Source: Nitrososphaerota archaeon
GTDB taxonomy: Archaea > Thermoproteota > Nitrososphaeria > Conexivisphaerales > Conexivisphaeraceae
Reading direction: 5' to 3'
Assembly (NCBI GenBank): GCA_009903775.1
Contig: WYEM01000052.1
Coordinates: forward strand, 1 to 35,058
Length of the DNA: 35,058 nucleotides
Shown here one piece after another: positions 16,218 through 24,433 of this stretch. The notes beneath the pieces are model-generated. The model did no database searches. It saw only the letters and a program-made list of their open reading frames with translations, and had not been told where the DNA came from. A program made the position numbers and the translations under genes. Within the stretch, counting starts at the first letter, position 1; each line of letters starts with the position of its first letter.

Positions 16218-16649
16218 ATGAAGGGAGACCCTAAAATACTGACCAAGAAGGAGAGGGACTGCCTCCTAGCGATATATCGTGACCTGGAGTCATCGGGCCT
16301 GCCCCCGAGGCTCACGGACCTCGCGAGGGCCATGGGCGTCAGGCCGCCCACCGCGCTGGAGCTCGTCAGGAGGCTGATGGAGAAGGGCGTGGTCGAGAGG
16401 AGGAGGGGGCTGATAGCGCTCTCCGAATCCGGCAGGAGGGAGGCGCTGAACATACTTGCCGTCCACAGGGCGCTCGAGGTCTTCTTCGCTGGATGCGGCA
16501 TGAGCGCGGACGAGGCGTGCAGCCTCGCTGGCCAGATCGACTACATCGTCGAGAGCAGGCTGCCCCCCGGGAACTTGCTGGAGGCGCTGGGGAACCCCAC
16601 CCAGTGCCCCCACGGGTACCCCATACCGGGGGGATCCGCGCGGAGGTGA
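16218..16649 (+). CDS. DtxR/MntR-family metal-dependent regulator
   Basis: Transcription factor of 143 aa. Residues 5-65 form a winged helix (LLAIYRDLESSGLPPRLTDLARAMGV, PTALELVRRLMEKGVVERRRG). The following dimerisation and metal-binding part contains the family pattern HRALEVFFAGCGMSADEACSLAGQIDYIVE and ends NPTQCPHGYPIPGG, in which the Cys-Pro-His-Gly motif supplies ligands. There is no SH3-like domain, as in MntR. I start at the ATG rather than the TTG one codon earlier, because the palindrome ends exactly before the ATG. The stop overlaps the GGAGGTGA Shine-Dalgarno of the next gene, so regulator and transporter form an operon and metal homeostasis is the likely theme. Confidence 0.9.
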   Translation: MKGDPKILTKKERDCLLAIYRDLESSGLPPRLTDLARAMGVRPPTALELVRRLMEKGVVERRRGLIALSESGRREALNILAVHRALEVFFAGCGMSADEACSLAGQIDYIVESRLPPGNLLEALGNPTQCPHGYPIPGGSARR

Positions 16650-16655
16650 CCCGAA

Positions 16656-17670
16656 GTGGAGCTCGCGCAGCTGCTGGGCCTCAGCGGGATGGGCCTCGCC
16701 GGCCTCCTGCTCCTATCGTACGTACTGGGCCTGCTGCATGGGGCGACGCCGGACGAGCACACGTGGCCCATAACCTTCTCCTACTCGGTGGGAACCTTCT
16801 CAACGAGGGGAGGGGCGAAGGCCGGCCTCGTCTTCTCCTCGGGATTCACGCTGCAGCGCGCCATACTGACAGAGCTCGCGTACTTCGCGCTCGCCTCGAT
16901 CCTGAATACCGCGCTGTTCTTCGGCCTCGTATACGTGGTCGTCGGGATCGTCATGCTGGCCGCGGGCCTCTACATAGCCAGCAGGGGGAAGTACCTCCAC
17001 TGGCACTACATGGAGGAGAAGCTGGGCGTCGCGCTCGGGATCCACAGGAAGGGGGAGCGTCGCCCAGAGGAGGGAGTTCGAGCACGAGGTGAACCCCTTG
17101 TTCTCGGAGGCCGGGGACCTCACGAAGCCCGTGCCGGTGAAGCTCGCGTTCCTGCACGGCCTGGTCGCCGGATGGGGCGTGGGCGCGTACGCGCTCATAC
17201 TCATGACCACGGTGGCGCCCGCGATGCCGAGCCCCCTCCTCGCGTGGATGCCCGGGGCGCTCTTCGGGGTCGGCACCATGACGATGCAGGTGGCATGGGG
17301 CGCCGGATTCGCGCGGTGGCTGACGTCCATGAAGCACCTGAGCCGGGAGGGAGTGGCGCTCGTGGGCAAGACCATAACGTACTACGTCCTGACGTACGGC
17401 GGCATAGTGTTCGCGGCGGCGGGCGCGCTCGTGATGGCGTTCCCATGGGTGCTCAACCTGTCGCTGCCCACCGGCATAGGCATCCCCAACCTGGACGCGA
17501 TAGACATAGGGTTCGTGCTGGTCATAGCGACGGTCGCGGTCCTGGGGTTCGCCGGGTACCGGATGGGGGTCAGGAGGGCGCGTTCCCTCGGCCTGGTGTC
17601 GCCGGGCAGTCGATATCGATATCGATGTAGACATAAAGCGTATATTCCCAGGGGCCTCAGGCCCCCTGCC
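16656..17670 (+). pseudogene. NicO-like membrane metal transporter, frameshifted
   Basis: The GTG start follows GGAGGTGA by 7 nt. The first ~130 residues (SYVLGLLHGATPDEHTWPITFSYSVG, then several TMs) belong to a multi-TM family with a His/Asp-rich TM motif reminiscent of Ni/Co transporters. After HRKGE the frame turns into Arg/Gly nonsense. The protein resumes one frame over as SVAQRREFEHEVNPLFSEAGD... with VKLAFLHGLVAGWGVGAYALI and further TMs to about 17590. The switch falls at a G5 run (17051-17055); deleting one G restores about 310 aa. It could be a true mutation, programmed slippage or a sequence error. The second half has no stop before the next gene. Confidence 0.7.
17637..17665 (+). 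promoter_or_regulatory. TATA box and GGGGCCT/AGGCCCC palindrome before the COG1361-like gene
   Basis: GCGTATATTCC lies 24-34 bp before the ATG at 17671. Between them GGGGCCT-C-AGGCCCC is a perfect palindrome over the expected transcription start. A CGATAT repeat precedes the box at 17609-17625. Confidence 0.45.
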
Positions 17671-19254
17671 ATGAGGCGCAGCGCGATCGTGGCCCTGATA
17701 CTCGCATCCCTCATCGTCGCGGCGCCCGCGCGGATGGTCGCCGCGTCCGCCGGGCCCCTCATCATCTCCGGCTCCACGTGGGGATCGCAGGGATCCCCCA
17801 TGGCCACCGAGCCGGGCTCCACGTACGTCCCCTACACCGTGTACCTCACTAACGCGGGACAGTACCCGGCGGAGAACGCCTCCATAAGGCTTTATCCGAC
17901 GTACCCGATCAGCTTCTCGCCCGGCGCCGCGCGGGCGATCAATTTCACCTACATACCCCCGGGGGCCACGGTCCCCGCGGTCTTCTACCTGAACGTGGCG
18001 CCCGGCGCATCCGACGGCGTCTACAACATCTCCGCGTTCGTCAACTACACGGTCGTCTCGTACAGGGGCTCCACCGTCTACAATTACACGCAGCACATGC
18101 AGGCGCCGGTCACCCTCTACGCGGCGCCCGCCGCGTACGCCGCCTACTGGGGCTCCCAGTCCTCGCCGGCCGCGGCCTACCCGGGGATGCAAGGCTCCTC
18201 GCTCACCGTGGTCGTGGGCAACTCGGGGACCGGCCCGGCTTACAACGCCACGGTGTCCATCTCCGCCTCCGGCCCCATAGACCTGGTCACCGACAGCGTG
18301 AGCGTCGGCACCATCCCGCCGGGCTCGCAGGTGCCGGTCTCGTTCGTGGCCGGGGTCTCCCTGAACGCCACGACCGGGGAATATCCGGTCAACGTGACCA
18401 TCCGCTACAACGGCGGCCTGAGCGCGTCGAGCATAGTCTACGTCCCCGTCTCCCTGGCGCCCGCGGTGTCCGTCCAGGGGTACGGGCTGGCGCAGGGCAA
18501 GGCCTTCCCGGGCGACGACGACGTCGCGCTCCAGGTATACCTCGTCAACACGGGCAACGTGACCGCGCGGGACGTCGCAGCTACGGTCTCGCTGCCGAGC
18601 CCTCTCGAGCCGGCCTACCCGGGATCCACCCAGGAGGTTGTCGGGATGCTGCCCCCCGGCCAGCCCGTCCCGCTGACCTTCAGGTTCGACGTCCCTCAGG
18701 GCGCCTCCTCCCCGGAGGACCTGTACGTCCCGCTCTACGTCACGTACGAGGGCGGCGCCGCGAGCTTCCTGATACCGGTCCGCGTGAGCCCGCTCGCGGA
18801 CTTCACGGCCGAGCCCTACTCGGTGCCCCAGCTCTCGCAGGGCGCCTCGAACGTCAAGGTCTCATATGAGATAACGAACGTCGGGAACGTCACGGCGAAG
18901 TTCGTTTCGGCTCAGCTCGTGCTGCCCAACGGGCTCTCGGGGAACGCCTTCACCTACGTCGGGGATCTGCCGCCCGGGGGGAGCGGCCTGGCCACCTTCA
19001 GCCTCGACGTGTCCTCGGGCGCGCCCGTCGGCAACTACTCGGCCATACTGGAGCTGACGTGGATCCAGTCGAATGCGCCAGGGAGGCAGTTCACCCAGGA
19101 GATACCGGTGACGCTCCACGTCGCCGAGGGGTCCGTCCAGCTGATCGAGTCGTGGCTCGCGTCCTCCGCGGGGATGATCGCCATAGCCGTGGCGATCGTC
19201 GCGGTGGTCGCGGCGCTGGCCATCGCCCTCTCGAGGGCGAGGCGGTCCGGATGA
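17671..19254 (+). CDS. COG1361-like secreted, membrane-anchored beta-sandwich protein
   Basis: 527-aa surface protein. Residues 1-25 are a signal peptide (MRRSAIVALILASLIVAAPA). Four CARDB/NEW3-like repeats of about 110 residues follow, each opening with a WGSQGSP or similar strand and holding a NAG/NSG/NTGN/NVGN turn (VYLTNAGQYPAENA, VVVGNSGTGPAYNA, VYLVNTGNVTARDV, YEITNVGNVTAKFV). Many N-glycosylation sequons occur. A single C-terminal TM and RARR stop-transfer anchor it (MIAIAVAIVAVVAALAIAL). Such proteins often sit beside ABC-2 exporters in archaea, as here: the stop overlaps the ATPase start (ATGA). It could guide or receive the exported substrate. The start is set by the upstream TATA box and signal peptide. 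Confidence 0.8.
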   Translation: MRRSAIVALILASLIVAAPARMVAASAGPLIISGSTWGSQGSPMATEPGSTYVPYTVYLTNAGQYPAENASIRLYPTYPISFSPGAARAINFTYIPPGATVPAVFYLNVAPGASDGVYNISAFVNYTVVSYRGSTVYNYTQHMQAPVTLYAAPAAYAAYWGSQSSPAAAYPGMQGSSLTVVVGNSGTGPAYNATVSISASGPIDLVTDSVSVGTIPPGSQVPVSFVAGVSLNATTGEYPVNVTIRYNGGLSASSIVYVPVSLAPAVSVQGYGLAQGKAFPGDDDVALQVYLVNTGNVTARDVAATVSLPSPLEPAYPGSTQEVVGMLPPGQPVPLTFRFDVPQGASSPEDLYVPLYVTYEGGAASFLIPVRVSPLADFTAEPYSVPQLSQGASNVKVSYEITNVGNVTAKFVSAQLVLPNGLSGNAFTYVGDLPPGGSGLATFSLDVSSGAPVGNYSAILELTWIQSNAPGRQFTQEIPVTLHVAEGSVQLIESWLASSAGMIAIAVAIVAVVAALAIALSRARRSG

Positions 19255-20060
19255 GCTACGCGGTCGAGACCGAGAACCTGACGAAGGCGTTCAACGGGTT
19301 CGTAGCGGTGAACGGCGTCTCGATAAGGGTCAGGAGGGGCACCATATTCGGGCTCCTGGGCCCGAACGGCGCCGGCAAGAGCACGCTCCTCAGGATGGTG
19401 TGCACGCTCCTGAGGCCCACCTCCGGCAGGGCCTACGTGGAGGGGTTCGACGTGGAGAGGGAGCCGAACAGCGTCAGGAGGATAATCGGGGTGGTCCAAG
19501 AGAAGCTCCTGCTCTACCCCGTGCTCACGGCCAAGGAGAACCTGGAGCTCTTCGGGAGGCTCTACGGGATAGATGGGGAGGAGCTCAGGCGCAAGGTGAG
19601 GGACCTCCTGGAGGAGGTCAAGCTCTGGGGCTTCCGCGACAGGCCCGTCGGCACCTTCTCCACTGGGATGAGGCAGAGGCTCAACATAGCGAGGGCGCTC
19701 ATCCACGACCCGCGGGTCATAATATTGGACGAACCCACGAACACCCTGGACCCCCAGAGCGTGCGCTGGGTCAGGGACTACGTCAAGGGGCTGAAGGGGA
19801 GGGGGCTCACGGTCATAGTCACGACGCACGACATGCACGAGGCCGAGGAGCTGTCGGAGGAGCTCGCGATAATGGACAGGGGGCAGGTCCTCGACGTGGG
19901 CCCGGTGAACGAGCTCAAGTCCAAGTATCACGCCTCCACGGTGGAGGACGTGTTCCTGGAGCTCACGGGGAGGGAGCTCCGGGACGAGCTCTCCGGGAGG
20001 ATAAGCGGGAGGGGGTGGAGGCGACGCCGCTCGGGTCCGGGATCCGCCACGCTCTCCTGA
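19251..20060 (+). CDS. ABC-2 type exporter ATPase
   Basis: Nucleotide-binding subunit, 269 aa. Walker A GPNGAGKST (near residue 40), Q-loop VVQEKLL, signature STGMRQRLNIARAL, Walker B VIILDEPTNTLDP and H-loop TTHDMHEAEEL are all intact, so it should be active. The DrrA/NatA-like C-terminal part (LSEELAIMDRGQVLDVGPVNELK, VEDVFLELTG) marks an export system. The ATG overlaps the preceding stop, and its 3' end overlaps the permease start by 46 bp, so the three genes are translationally coupled. Confidence 0.92.
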   Translation: MSYAVETENLTKAFNGFVAVNGVSIRVRRGTIFGLLGPNGAGKSTLLRMVCTLLRPTSGRAYVEGFDVEREPNSVRRIIGVVQEKLLLYPVLTAKENLELFGRLYGIDGEELRRKVRDLLEEVKLWGFRDRPVGTFSTGMRQRLNIARALIHDPRVIILDEPTNTLDPQSVRWVRDYVKGLKGRGLTVIVTTHDMHEAEELSEELAIMDRGQVLDVGPVNELKSKYHASTVEDVFLELTGRELRDELSGRISGRGWRRRRSGPGSATLS

Positions 20061-21169
20061 TAGCGAGGAAGGACCTCACGGAGTTCTACAGGGTGAGGCC
20101 CAGGCTCGTCACAATGATACTCTTCCCGATAATACTGATGCTGCTCTTCGGCTACATGTTCCCGTCGAGCGGATCGGTGAGCCACGTGCCGATAGCGGTG
20201 GTCGTGCAGGACCAGAGCCCCCAGGGGCTGGCGATCGCGCAGAGGTTCACCTACCTGGCGCAGTCGTCCGGGCTCCTCGACGTGGAGACCACGGACTCCC
20301 TGAGCTGGGCCCAGCGGCAGCTAGTCATGAACAACGTCTACGCCATAGTGATATTCCCCCGGGGGCTGGGCGCGCAGCTGTCGTCCGGAGGCGGGACCGT
20401 GGAGGTGATACTCGACCAGCTCAACCCGACCCTGGACAGCGCCGTGAGGGGCGAGATAGCGCAGATATTCTCGCAGATGGACGCCCCGGCGCAGATCTCC
20501 GCGGGGTTCCCGGCCTCCCCGGGGACGCTCGACGTGGTCTTCCAGGGGCTGGTGCCCGGGGCCACGGGCAGCTTCGAGTTCCTCGCGCCCGGCATCGTGG
20601 CGATGACCGCGATAGTGGGCGGGCTGTCGGGGCTCGCCATGACGTTCTCCAGGGAGAGGGAGCTGGGGACGCTCGACGGGCTCCTCATGGCCCCCATATC
20701 CAGGCTATCCATCCTGTTCGGGAAGGGCATCGCGCAGATAGTAAGGGGCGCAATGAGCAGCGTGATAGTGTTCGTGATATCGGTCGCGCTCTTCGGCGTC
20801 AAGGTCTACGGCAACCCCCTGCTGATGATACTCGTGCTCCTCGAGGGGATACTCGCGTTCACCGGGATGGGCATGCTGTTCACGAGCTTCGTGAGCGACC
20901 AGGAGTCGGCGCAGCTGATCATCATGATGATACAGTTCCCGATGATATTCCTGAGCGGCGCGCTCTTCCCGCTGCTCCAGCTGCCGTGGTGGCTCAGGAT
21001 GATATCGTACATACTGCCCCTCACCTACGTGGTCTCCGCCTTCAGGGCCGAGATGGTGCTGAACGCCCCCTTCTCCGCAATAGCGCCCCAGGTCTACGGG
21101 CTGGCGATATTCACGGTCGCGGTCTTCGCGCTCGCCGTGCCGCTCTTCCAGCGCGCGGTCACTAGGTGA
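20015..21169 (+). CDS. ABC-2 type exporter permease
   Basis: 384-aa membrane subunit. It has one N-terminal TM (PRLVTMILFPIILMLLFGYMF), a roughly 150-residue extracytoplasmic domain (HVPIAVVVQDQSPQGLAIA...), and five C-terminal TMs with the ABC-2 motif TFSRERELGTLDGLLMAPISR. The GTG at 20015 follows a purine-rich GGGAGG and lies within the ATPase gene. Substrate unknown; the surface protein upstream suggests export of an envelope component or toxic compound. It ends 9 bp from the convergent HAD gene. Confidence 0.9.
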   Translation: MEATPLGSGIRHALLIARKDLTEFYRVRPRLVTMILFPIILMLLFGYMFPSSGSVSHVPIAVVVQDQSPQGLAIAQRFTYLAQSSGLLDVETTDSLSWAQRQLVMNNVYAIVIFPRGLGAQLSSGGGTVEVILDQLNPTLDSAVRGEIAQIFSQMDAPAQISAGFPASPGTLDVVFQGLVPGATGSFEFLAPGIVAMTAIVGGLSGLAMTFSRERELGTLDGLLMAPISRLSILFGKGIAQIVRGAMSSVIVFVISVALFGVKVYGNPLLMILVLLEGILAFTGMGMLFTSFVSDQESAQLIIMMIQFPMIFLSGALFPLLQLPWWLRMISYILPLTYVVSAFRAEMVLNAPFSAIAPQVYGLAIFTVAVFALAVPLFQRAVTR

Positions 21170-21178
21170 GCTCCGCCA

Positions 21179-21832
21179 TCACAGCAGCTCCGCGACCTTC
21201 CTCAGATCGTCCACGCAGCGCGCCCCGCGGCCCCCGCACCCGCGCCTGTCCAGGAGGTAGGCGTCCACCCCCGCGCTCAGGGGCATCTCCAAGTCCCACA
21301 CCGGGTCGTTCCCCACGTGCACAATCTCGCCGGGCGCCACGCCCAGGCGCCTAGCCGCCTCCCTGTAGAAGTCCGCGTACTTCCTCGGGACGCCGAAGTC
21401 CGAGACGCAGGACATGATGGCGTGGAACCTTATCCCGAGGACCTCCTCGTAGACCTCCGCGAAGATCCTGGCGCTGTTCGTCGACGCCACCAGTAGGACC
21501 CCGTCGCCCAGCCCCCTGAGCAGCTCCTCGGCGTCGGGATACATCCTGATCCACCCCGCGTTCTCCAATATCAGCGCGCGCGGATCCGCATCTATGCCGA
21601 ACCTCCTCAGCCAGTAGTCCGGCATGTACCACCTCAGGTCCATGGGCCCCACCTCATCGTAGGCGGTCCGGACCACGCGCTGGGCCTCCTCCAGCGGGAC
21701 ACCCTTGCGCTCCGCGTAGAGCTCAGGCATGAACTCCATCCAGAAGTGCTCCGCGAAGCGCTCGTCTATGATGGTGCCGTCGAGGTCCACCGAGAGGACC
21801 CTGATGCCGCTGGACGCCGCAGGATCGCCCAC
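21179..21832 (-). CDS. HAD-superfamily hydrolase
   Basis: 217-aa cytoplasmic phosphatase-like protein with all four HAD motifs: VDLDGTI (motif I, Asp nucleophile and acid/base Asp), ASTNS (II), the Lys in VPRKYADF (III), and VGNDPVWDLEMP (IV). A helical cap separates motifs I and II. It resembles phosphoglycolate phosphatase/haloacid dehalogenase subfamily I; substrate not deducible. The GTG start at 21832 lies 25-34 bp downstream (minus strand) of GTTTAAAAGG. The IS at 21904 inserted just upstream of this promoter. Confidence 0.85.
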   Translation of the reverse strand: MGDPAASSGIRVLSVDLDGTIIDERFAEHFWMEFMPELYAERKGVPLEEAQRVVRTAYDEVGPMDLRWYMPDYWLRRFGIDADPRALILENAGWIRMYPDAEELLRGLGDGVLLVASTNSARIFAEVYEEVLGIRFHAIMSCVSDFGVPRKYADFYREAARRLGVAPGEIVHVGNDPVWDLEMPLSAGVDAYLLDRRGCGGRGARCVDDLRKVAELL

Positions 21833-21856
21833 GTGCCCTCAAATGGTCGGGCTCCT

Positions 21857-21866
21857 TTTAAACGTC
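21857..21866 (-). promoter_or_regulatory. TATA box of the HAD gene
   Basis: Minus-strand GTTTAAAAGG lies 25-34 bp before the GTG at 21832. Confidence 0.55.
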
Positions 21867-21895
21867 GGGGGCGTGGAGCGCTCGCATGGACCGCG

Positions 21896-21903
21896 CGGCA
21901 ACA
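21896..21903. repeat. Target-site duplication, left copy
   Basis: CGGCAACA directly precedes the left inverted repeat at 21904 and recurs exactly at 22711-22718. Confidence 0.85.
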
Positions 21904-22710
21904 GGCTCCGTTACCTTAAGCCGACCATCGATGAGTCTAAATCCGAGGGAGCCCTCCGCCCGATTTGCCATGACCACCAACCCGATCCAGATCAGGAGGA
22001 GGACTCCCCTTCCGGTCATGGCCCACGCTGTCATCCTTATTTCTCGGGCCTCTCGCTGAGGCGCGCCGCCAGGTCCCTGAGGCCCATCAGTAGGAGCCAA
22101 GTGTCGATATGGAGGTGGGCGCAGAGGCCGGGCCCAATCCTCGGATCCATCGGCGCGGATCCTAGGGAGGTGCGTCGCATAATCATCGATGAGGCGATGG
22201 TGGACCTGGGAGGGACCCCGGCGTGGATCTGGGTCGCCTTCGAGCCCGACCTCCATGCGATGCTCGACTTCCACGCAGCCCGCGCGGGAACTCCATAGAC
22301 GCCTACCTGTTCATCGGGAGGCTCGTCCGCAGGTACGGCGGGGTCCCCATCTACACGGACGGCGCGGGATGGTACGCCGATGCGTGCAGGTGGGCGGGCG
22401 CCGAGCACATAGTCTACGATCGCCCCCTGAGGAACCTCATGGAGCGCATGATCCAATACATCTAAGGATAGGACCGAGGCCTTCGACGACCCCTTCCCCG
22501 TCGGCGGGCGCAGGCTCGCGTCCGGGCGCGCGTTCGAGCGCATGCGTAACTGGCTGTCAGCGTTCACGTCCATGCACGACTTCGTGTTCGAGGACGGGGA
22601 TCTGGGGAGGCCCCCGCTGGTGTGGGAAGAGGAGGGAATGCCGCGGTGGCTGGACGTGCTGCGCCCGATCCTCTCGCTCGGGTGGGAGGTGGGCTTAAGG
22701 TAACGGAGCC
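21904..22710 (+). mobile_element. IS6-like insertion sequence, 807 bp, with intact ends
   Basis: The ends are perfect 19-bp inverted repeats GGCTCCGTTACCTTAAGCC (21904-21922 and its complement at 22692-22710), flanked by identical CGGCAACA octamers. An 8-bp duplication, the short length and a single DDE transposase fit the IS6 family or a close archaeal relative. The transposase stop codon lies within the right repeat. Perfect ends and duplication imply a fairly recent insertion, yet the transposase is frameshifted. Relics of the same element lie at 1812 and 15850. Confidence 0.88.
21970..22703 (+). pseudogene. DDE transposase of the IS6-like element, frameshifted
   Basis: Joining frames gives about 244 aa: MTTNPIQIRRRTPLPVMAHAV, then an HTH-like FSGLSLRRAARSLRPISRSQ and WRWAQ, then the DDE core. 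The first Asp is in RRIIIDEAMVDLGG, the second in PIYTDGAGWYADACRW, and the Glu in NLMERMIQYI followed by KDRTEAFDDPFP. The C-terminus is PRWLDVLRPILSLGWEVGLR. One-base shifts occur near 22035 (before FSGL), near 22287 (before NSIDAYLF) and near 22463 (after IQYI). The product is therefore inactive unless supplied in trans or the shifts are sequence errors. Confidence 0.8.
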
Positions 22711-22718
22711 CGGCAACA
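22711..22718. repeat. Target-site duplication, right copy
   Basis: CGGCAACA follows the right inverted repeat and equals the octamer at 21896-21903. Confidence 0.85.
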
Positions 22719-22727
22719 TAAAGAAAC

Positions 22728-22740
22728 CCTTAAAAATAGG
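22728..22740 (+). promoter_or_regulatory. TATA box of the methyltransferase gene
   Basis: CCTTAAAAATAGG lies about 20-31 bp before the ATG at 22759, only about 20 bp from the IS right end. Confidence 0.55.
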
Positions 22741-22758
22741 ATAAACTAATCATCCATT

Positions 22759-23361
22759 ATGGAATCGCGCATTCGTCCACGTGGGCATTGTGGAGAGCAT
22801 GGGCATCCGCGCGGGCATCGCGGAGGCCGCTGGGGCGGCGCCCTAGATCCGCTGCCGATCCTGGAGCGCGCCGGGCTGAGGCCCGGGATGTCGCTGCTCG
22901 ATCTGGGCTCCGGCGCCGGCAGGTTCTCCATACCCGCTGCCGGCGTGGCGTCGAGGGTCCACGCCATCGACATATCGGAGGACGCCGTTAGATCGCTCCT
23001 GGAGGAGGCCTCGAGGCTGGGCCTGGGGAACCTGACCGCCTCCGTCGGTGACGCCGCGGGCGACCTGGGGTTCGATGGCGAGTTCGACATGGTGCTGCTC
23101 GCCAACGTCCTCCACGGCTTCGTGGTCGCCGGCACCGCGGATCGCGTGCTGGAGAACGCGAGGAGGGCCCTCCGGCCGGGCGGCCGCGTCCTCGTGCTGG
23201 AATTCAAGAAGGACTCGCCATCGCCCCCCGGGCCCCCGTCCTACATGAGGATCCGGGAGGAGGACCTCATCGAGACCGCGTCCCGCCACGGCCTCGAGCC
23301 CATCGATCGCTTCGAAGCGGGCCCCCATCACTACGCGGTTGTGTTTCAGCGGAAATCGTGA
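22759..23361 (+). CDS. SAM-dependent class I methyltransferase
   Basis: 200-aa Rossmann methyltransferase. Motif I is LLDLGSGAGRFS (residues 46-57), motif II HAIDIS, the acidic/motif III region SVGDAAGDL, motif IV FDMVLLANVLHG, and post-motif ALRPGGRVLVLEFK. The final beta-hairpin (HYAVVFQRK) is present. The first 30 residues are unusual, rich in His, Gly and Arg (HCGEHGHPRGHRGG), and could bind metal or be a remodelled N-terminus; the ATG is fixed by the TATA box. Substrate unknown. Its 3' end overlaps the convergent asparagine-synthase-like gene by 16 bp. Confidence 0.85.
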   Translation: MESRIRPRGHCGEHGHPRGHRGGRWGGALDPLPILERAGLRPGMSLLDLGSGAGRFSIPAAGVASRVHAIDISEDAVRSLLEEASRLGLGNLTASVGDAAGDLGFDGEFDMVLLANVLHGFVVAGTADRVLENARRALRPGGRVLVLEFKKDSPSPPGPPSYMRIREEDLIETASRHGLEPIDRFEAGPHHYAVVFQRKS

Positions 23362-24413
23362 GCTATCCCCTCGGAGCAGGATCCGTCGCGTCGGCTCCGC
23401 GAAATGCGCGCCGCCCCCTCGCGCCCCAGCTCGTCCCACGTTCCATCGGAGTAATGGCTGACGGCTCCCCCGTCCCCGACGTACGTCCCGCAGAACCTGC
23501 AGAATCCCCCCTCCATGCATGAGCCGCACGTGGGGCACGTCCTGCGCGGATCGGAGCACCTCCCCGGCCTCTCGATGCACATCCCCTCCATCACCCTGTA
23601 CAGGTGGACGTGAGCCCTCGACGGGAATTTTATCCCGGTCGTCCTGTGGAGTTCGACCGCGTCGCGGAGCTCCACCCCCGATGACCAGCGCGCGATCAGC
23701 CCCATGGCGCCGGATCCCTCAGTGATGGGGACCTTCTCCCTCCACGCTATATTCCCCAGGCCCCGCCTATCCAAGTACCTCCTCATCAGCAGCTTCCCGT
23801 ATCTGCGCCCGTTGACGTCGCCGATCTTGCACTCGAGGGGGGTCTCCAGCGCTATCCTCCTCGCGTCGTCGGTGTAGAGCGGGAGCTCCACGCCTATTCC
23901 CAGCGCGAACCCCAGGTCCCTGGACGCGAACCTGGATCCCGTGAGGACCCTGGAGTACCACCTGTCCACGCCGCGCTGGTCGTAGCCCAGGAGGAAAGGG
24001 TAGCCCAGGAAGAGCTCGTCTCCCCCGTCCCCCGTCGCGGCGCATCCGCATCCCCCATCGCGCGCGGCCCTCAGCCCCAGGCACGCGGCGGTATCGGCGG
24101 CTATCTCCACCGGATCGATGGACCTCGTGACCGAGATCGCTTTCCTCTCGCATTCCTCCACCAGATCCGGGTCGACCGGTGCCCTGAGCAGCTCCAACCC
24201 CAGCGCTTCGGCCGCGCTCGCCGCGAACCTCGCATCGACCCCGCCCGGCAGCTCCACGGTGACCAGCCTGGGCCTGATGCCCGCCTCGACGGCCGCGGCG
24301 GCCACGAACGTGGTATCTATCCCCCCGGAGAAGAGCACGCAGTCGCATCCCCTGTCGCGAAGTAGCGACGCGATGGACGCGGCGAGCTCGTCCCCGAAGA
24401 CATCACAGTTCAC
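23346..24413 (-). CDS. Asparagine-synthase-like ATP pyrophosphatase with C-terminal zinc ribbon
   Basis: The synthetase half only: there is no N-terminal glutaminase (no Cys2 nucleophile domain). The PP-loop is LFSGGIDTTFVAAAA and the second ATP motif GDGGDELFLGYPFL, as in asparagine synthetase B. The C-terminus carries CPTCGSCMEGGFCRFCG, a zinc-ribbon-like cluster. Such stand-alone archaeal proteins may amidate or adenylate an unidentified acceptor, possibly tRNA or a small molecule. The track starts at 24464, but a minus-strand GGTATAAATAC lies inside that extension; I prefer the GTG at 24413 (MNCDVFGDELAAS), about 25 bp downstream of it. It is divergent from the ABC receptor gene. Confidence 0.75.
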   Translation of the reverse strand: MNCDVFGDELAASIASLLRDRGCDCVLFSGGIDTTFVAAAAVEAGIRPRLVTVELPGGVDARFAASAAEALGLELLRAPVDPDLVEECERKAISVTRSIDPVEIAADTAACLGLRAARDGGCGCAATGDGGDELFLGYPFLLGYDQRGVDRWYSRVLTGSRFASRDLGFALGIGVELPLYTDDARRIALETPLECKIGDVNGRRYGKLLMRRYLDRRGLGNIAWREKVPITEGSGAMGLIARWSSGVELRDAVELHRTTGIKFPSRAHVHLYRVMEGMCIERPGRCSDPRRTCPTCGSCMEGGFCRFCGTYVGDGGAVSHYSDGTWDELGREGAARISRSRRDGSCSEGIAHDFR

Positions 24414-24433
24414 GCGGAGGGAACGGGCCGGAA

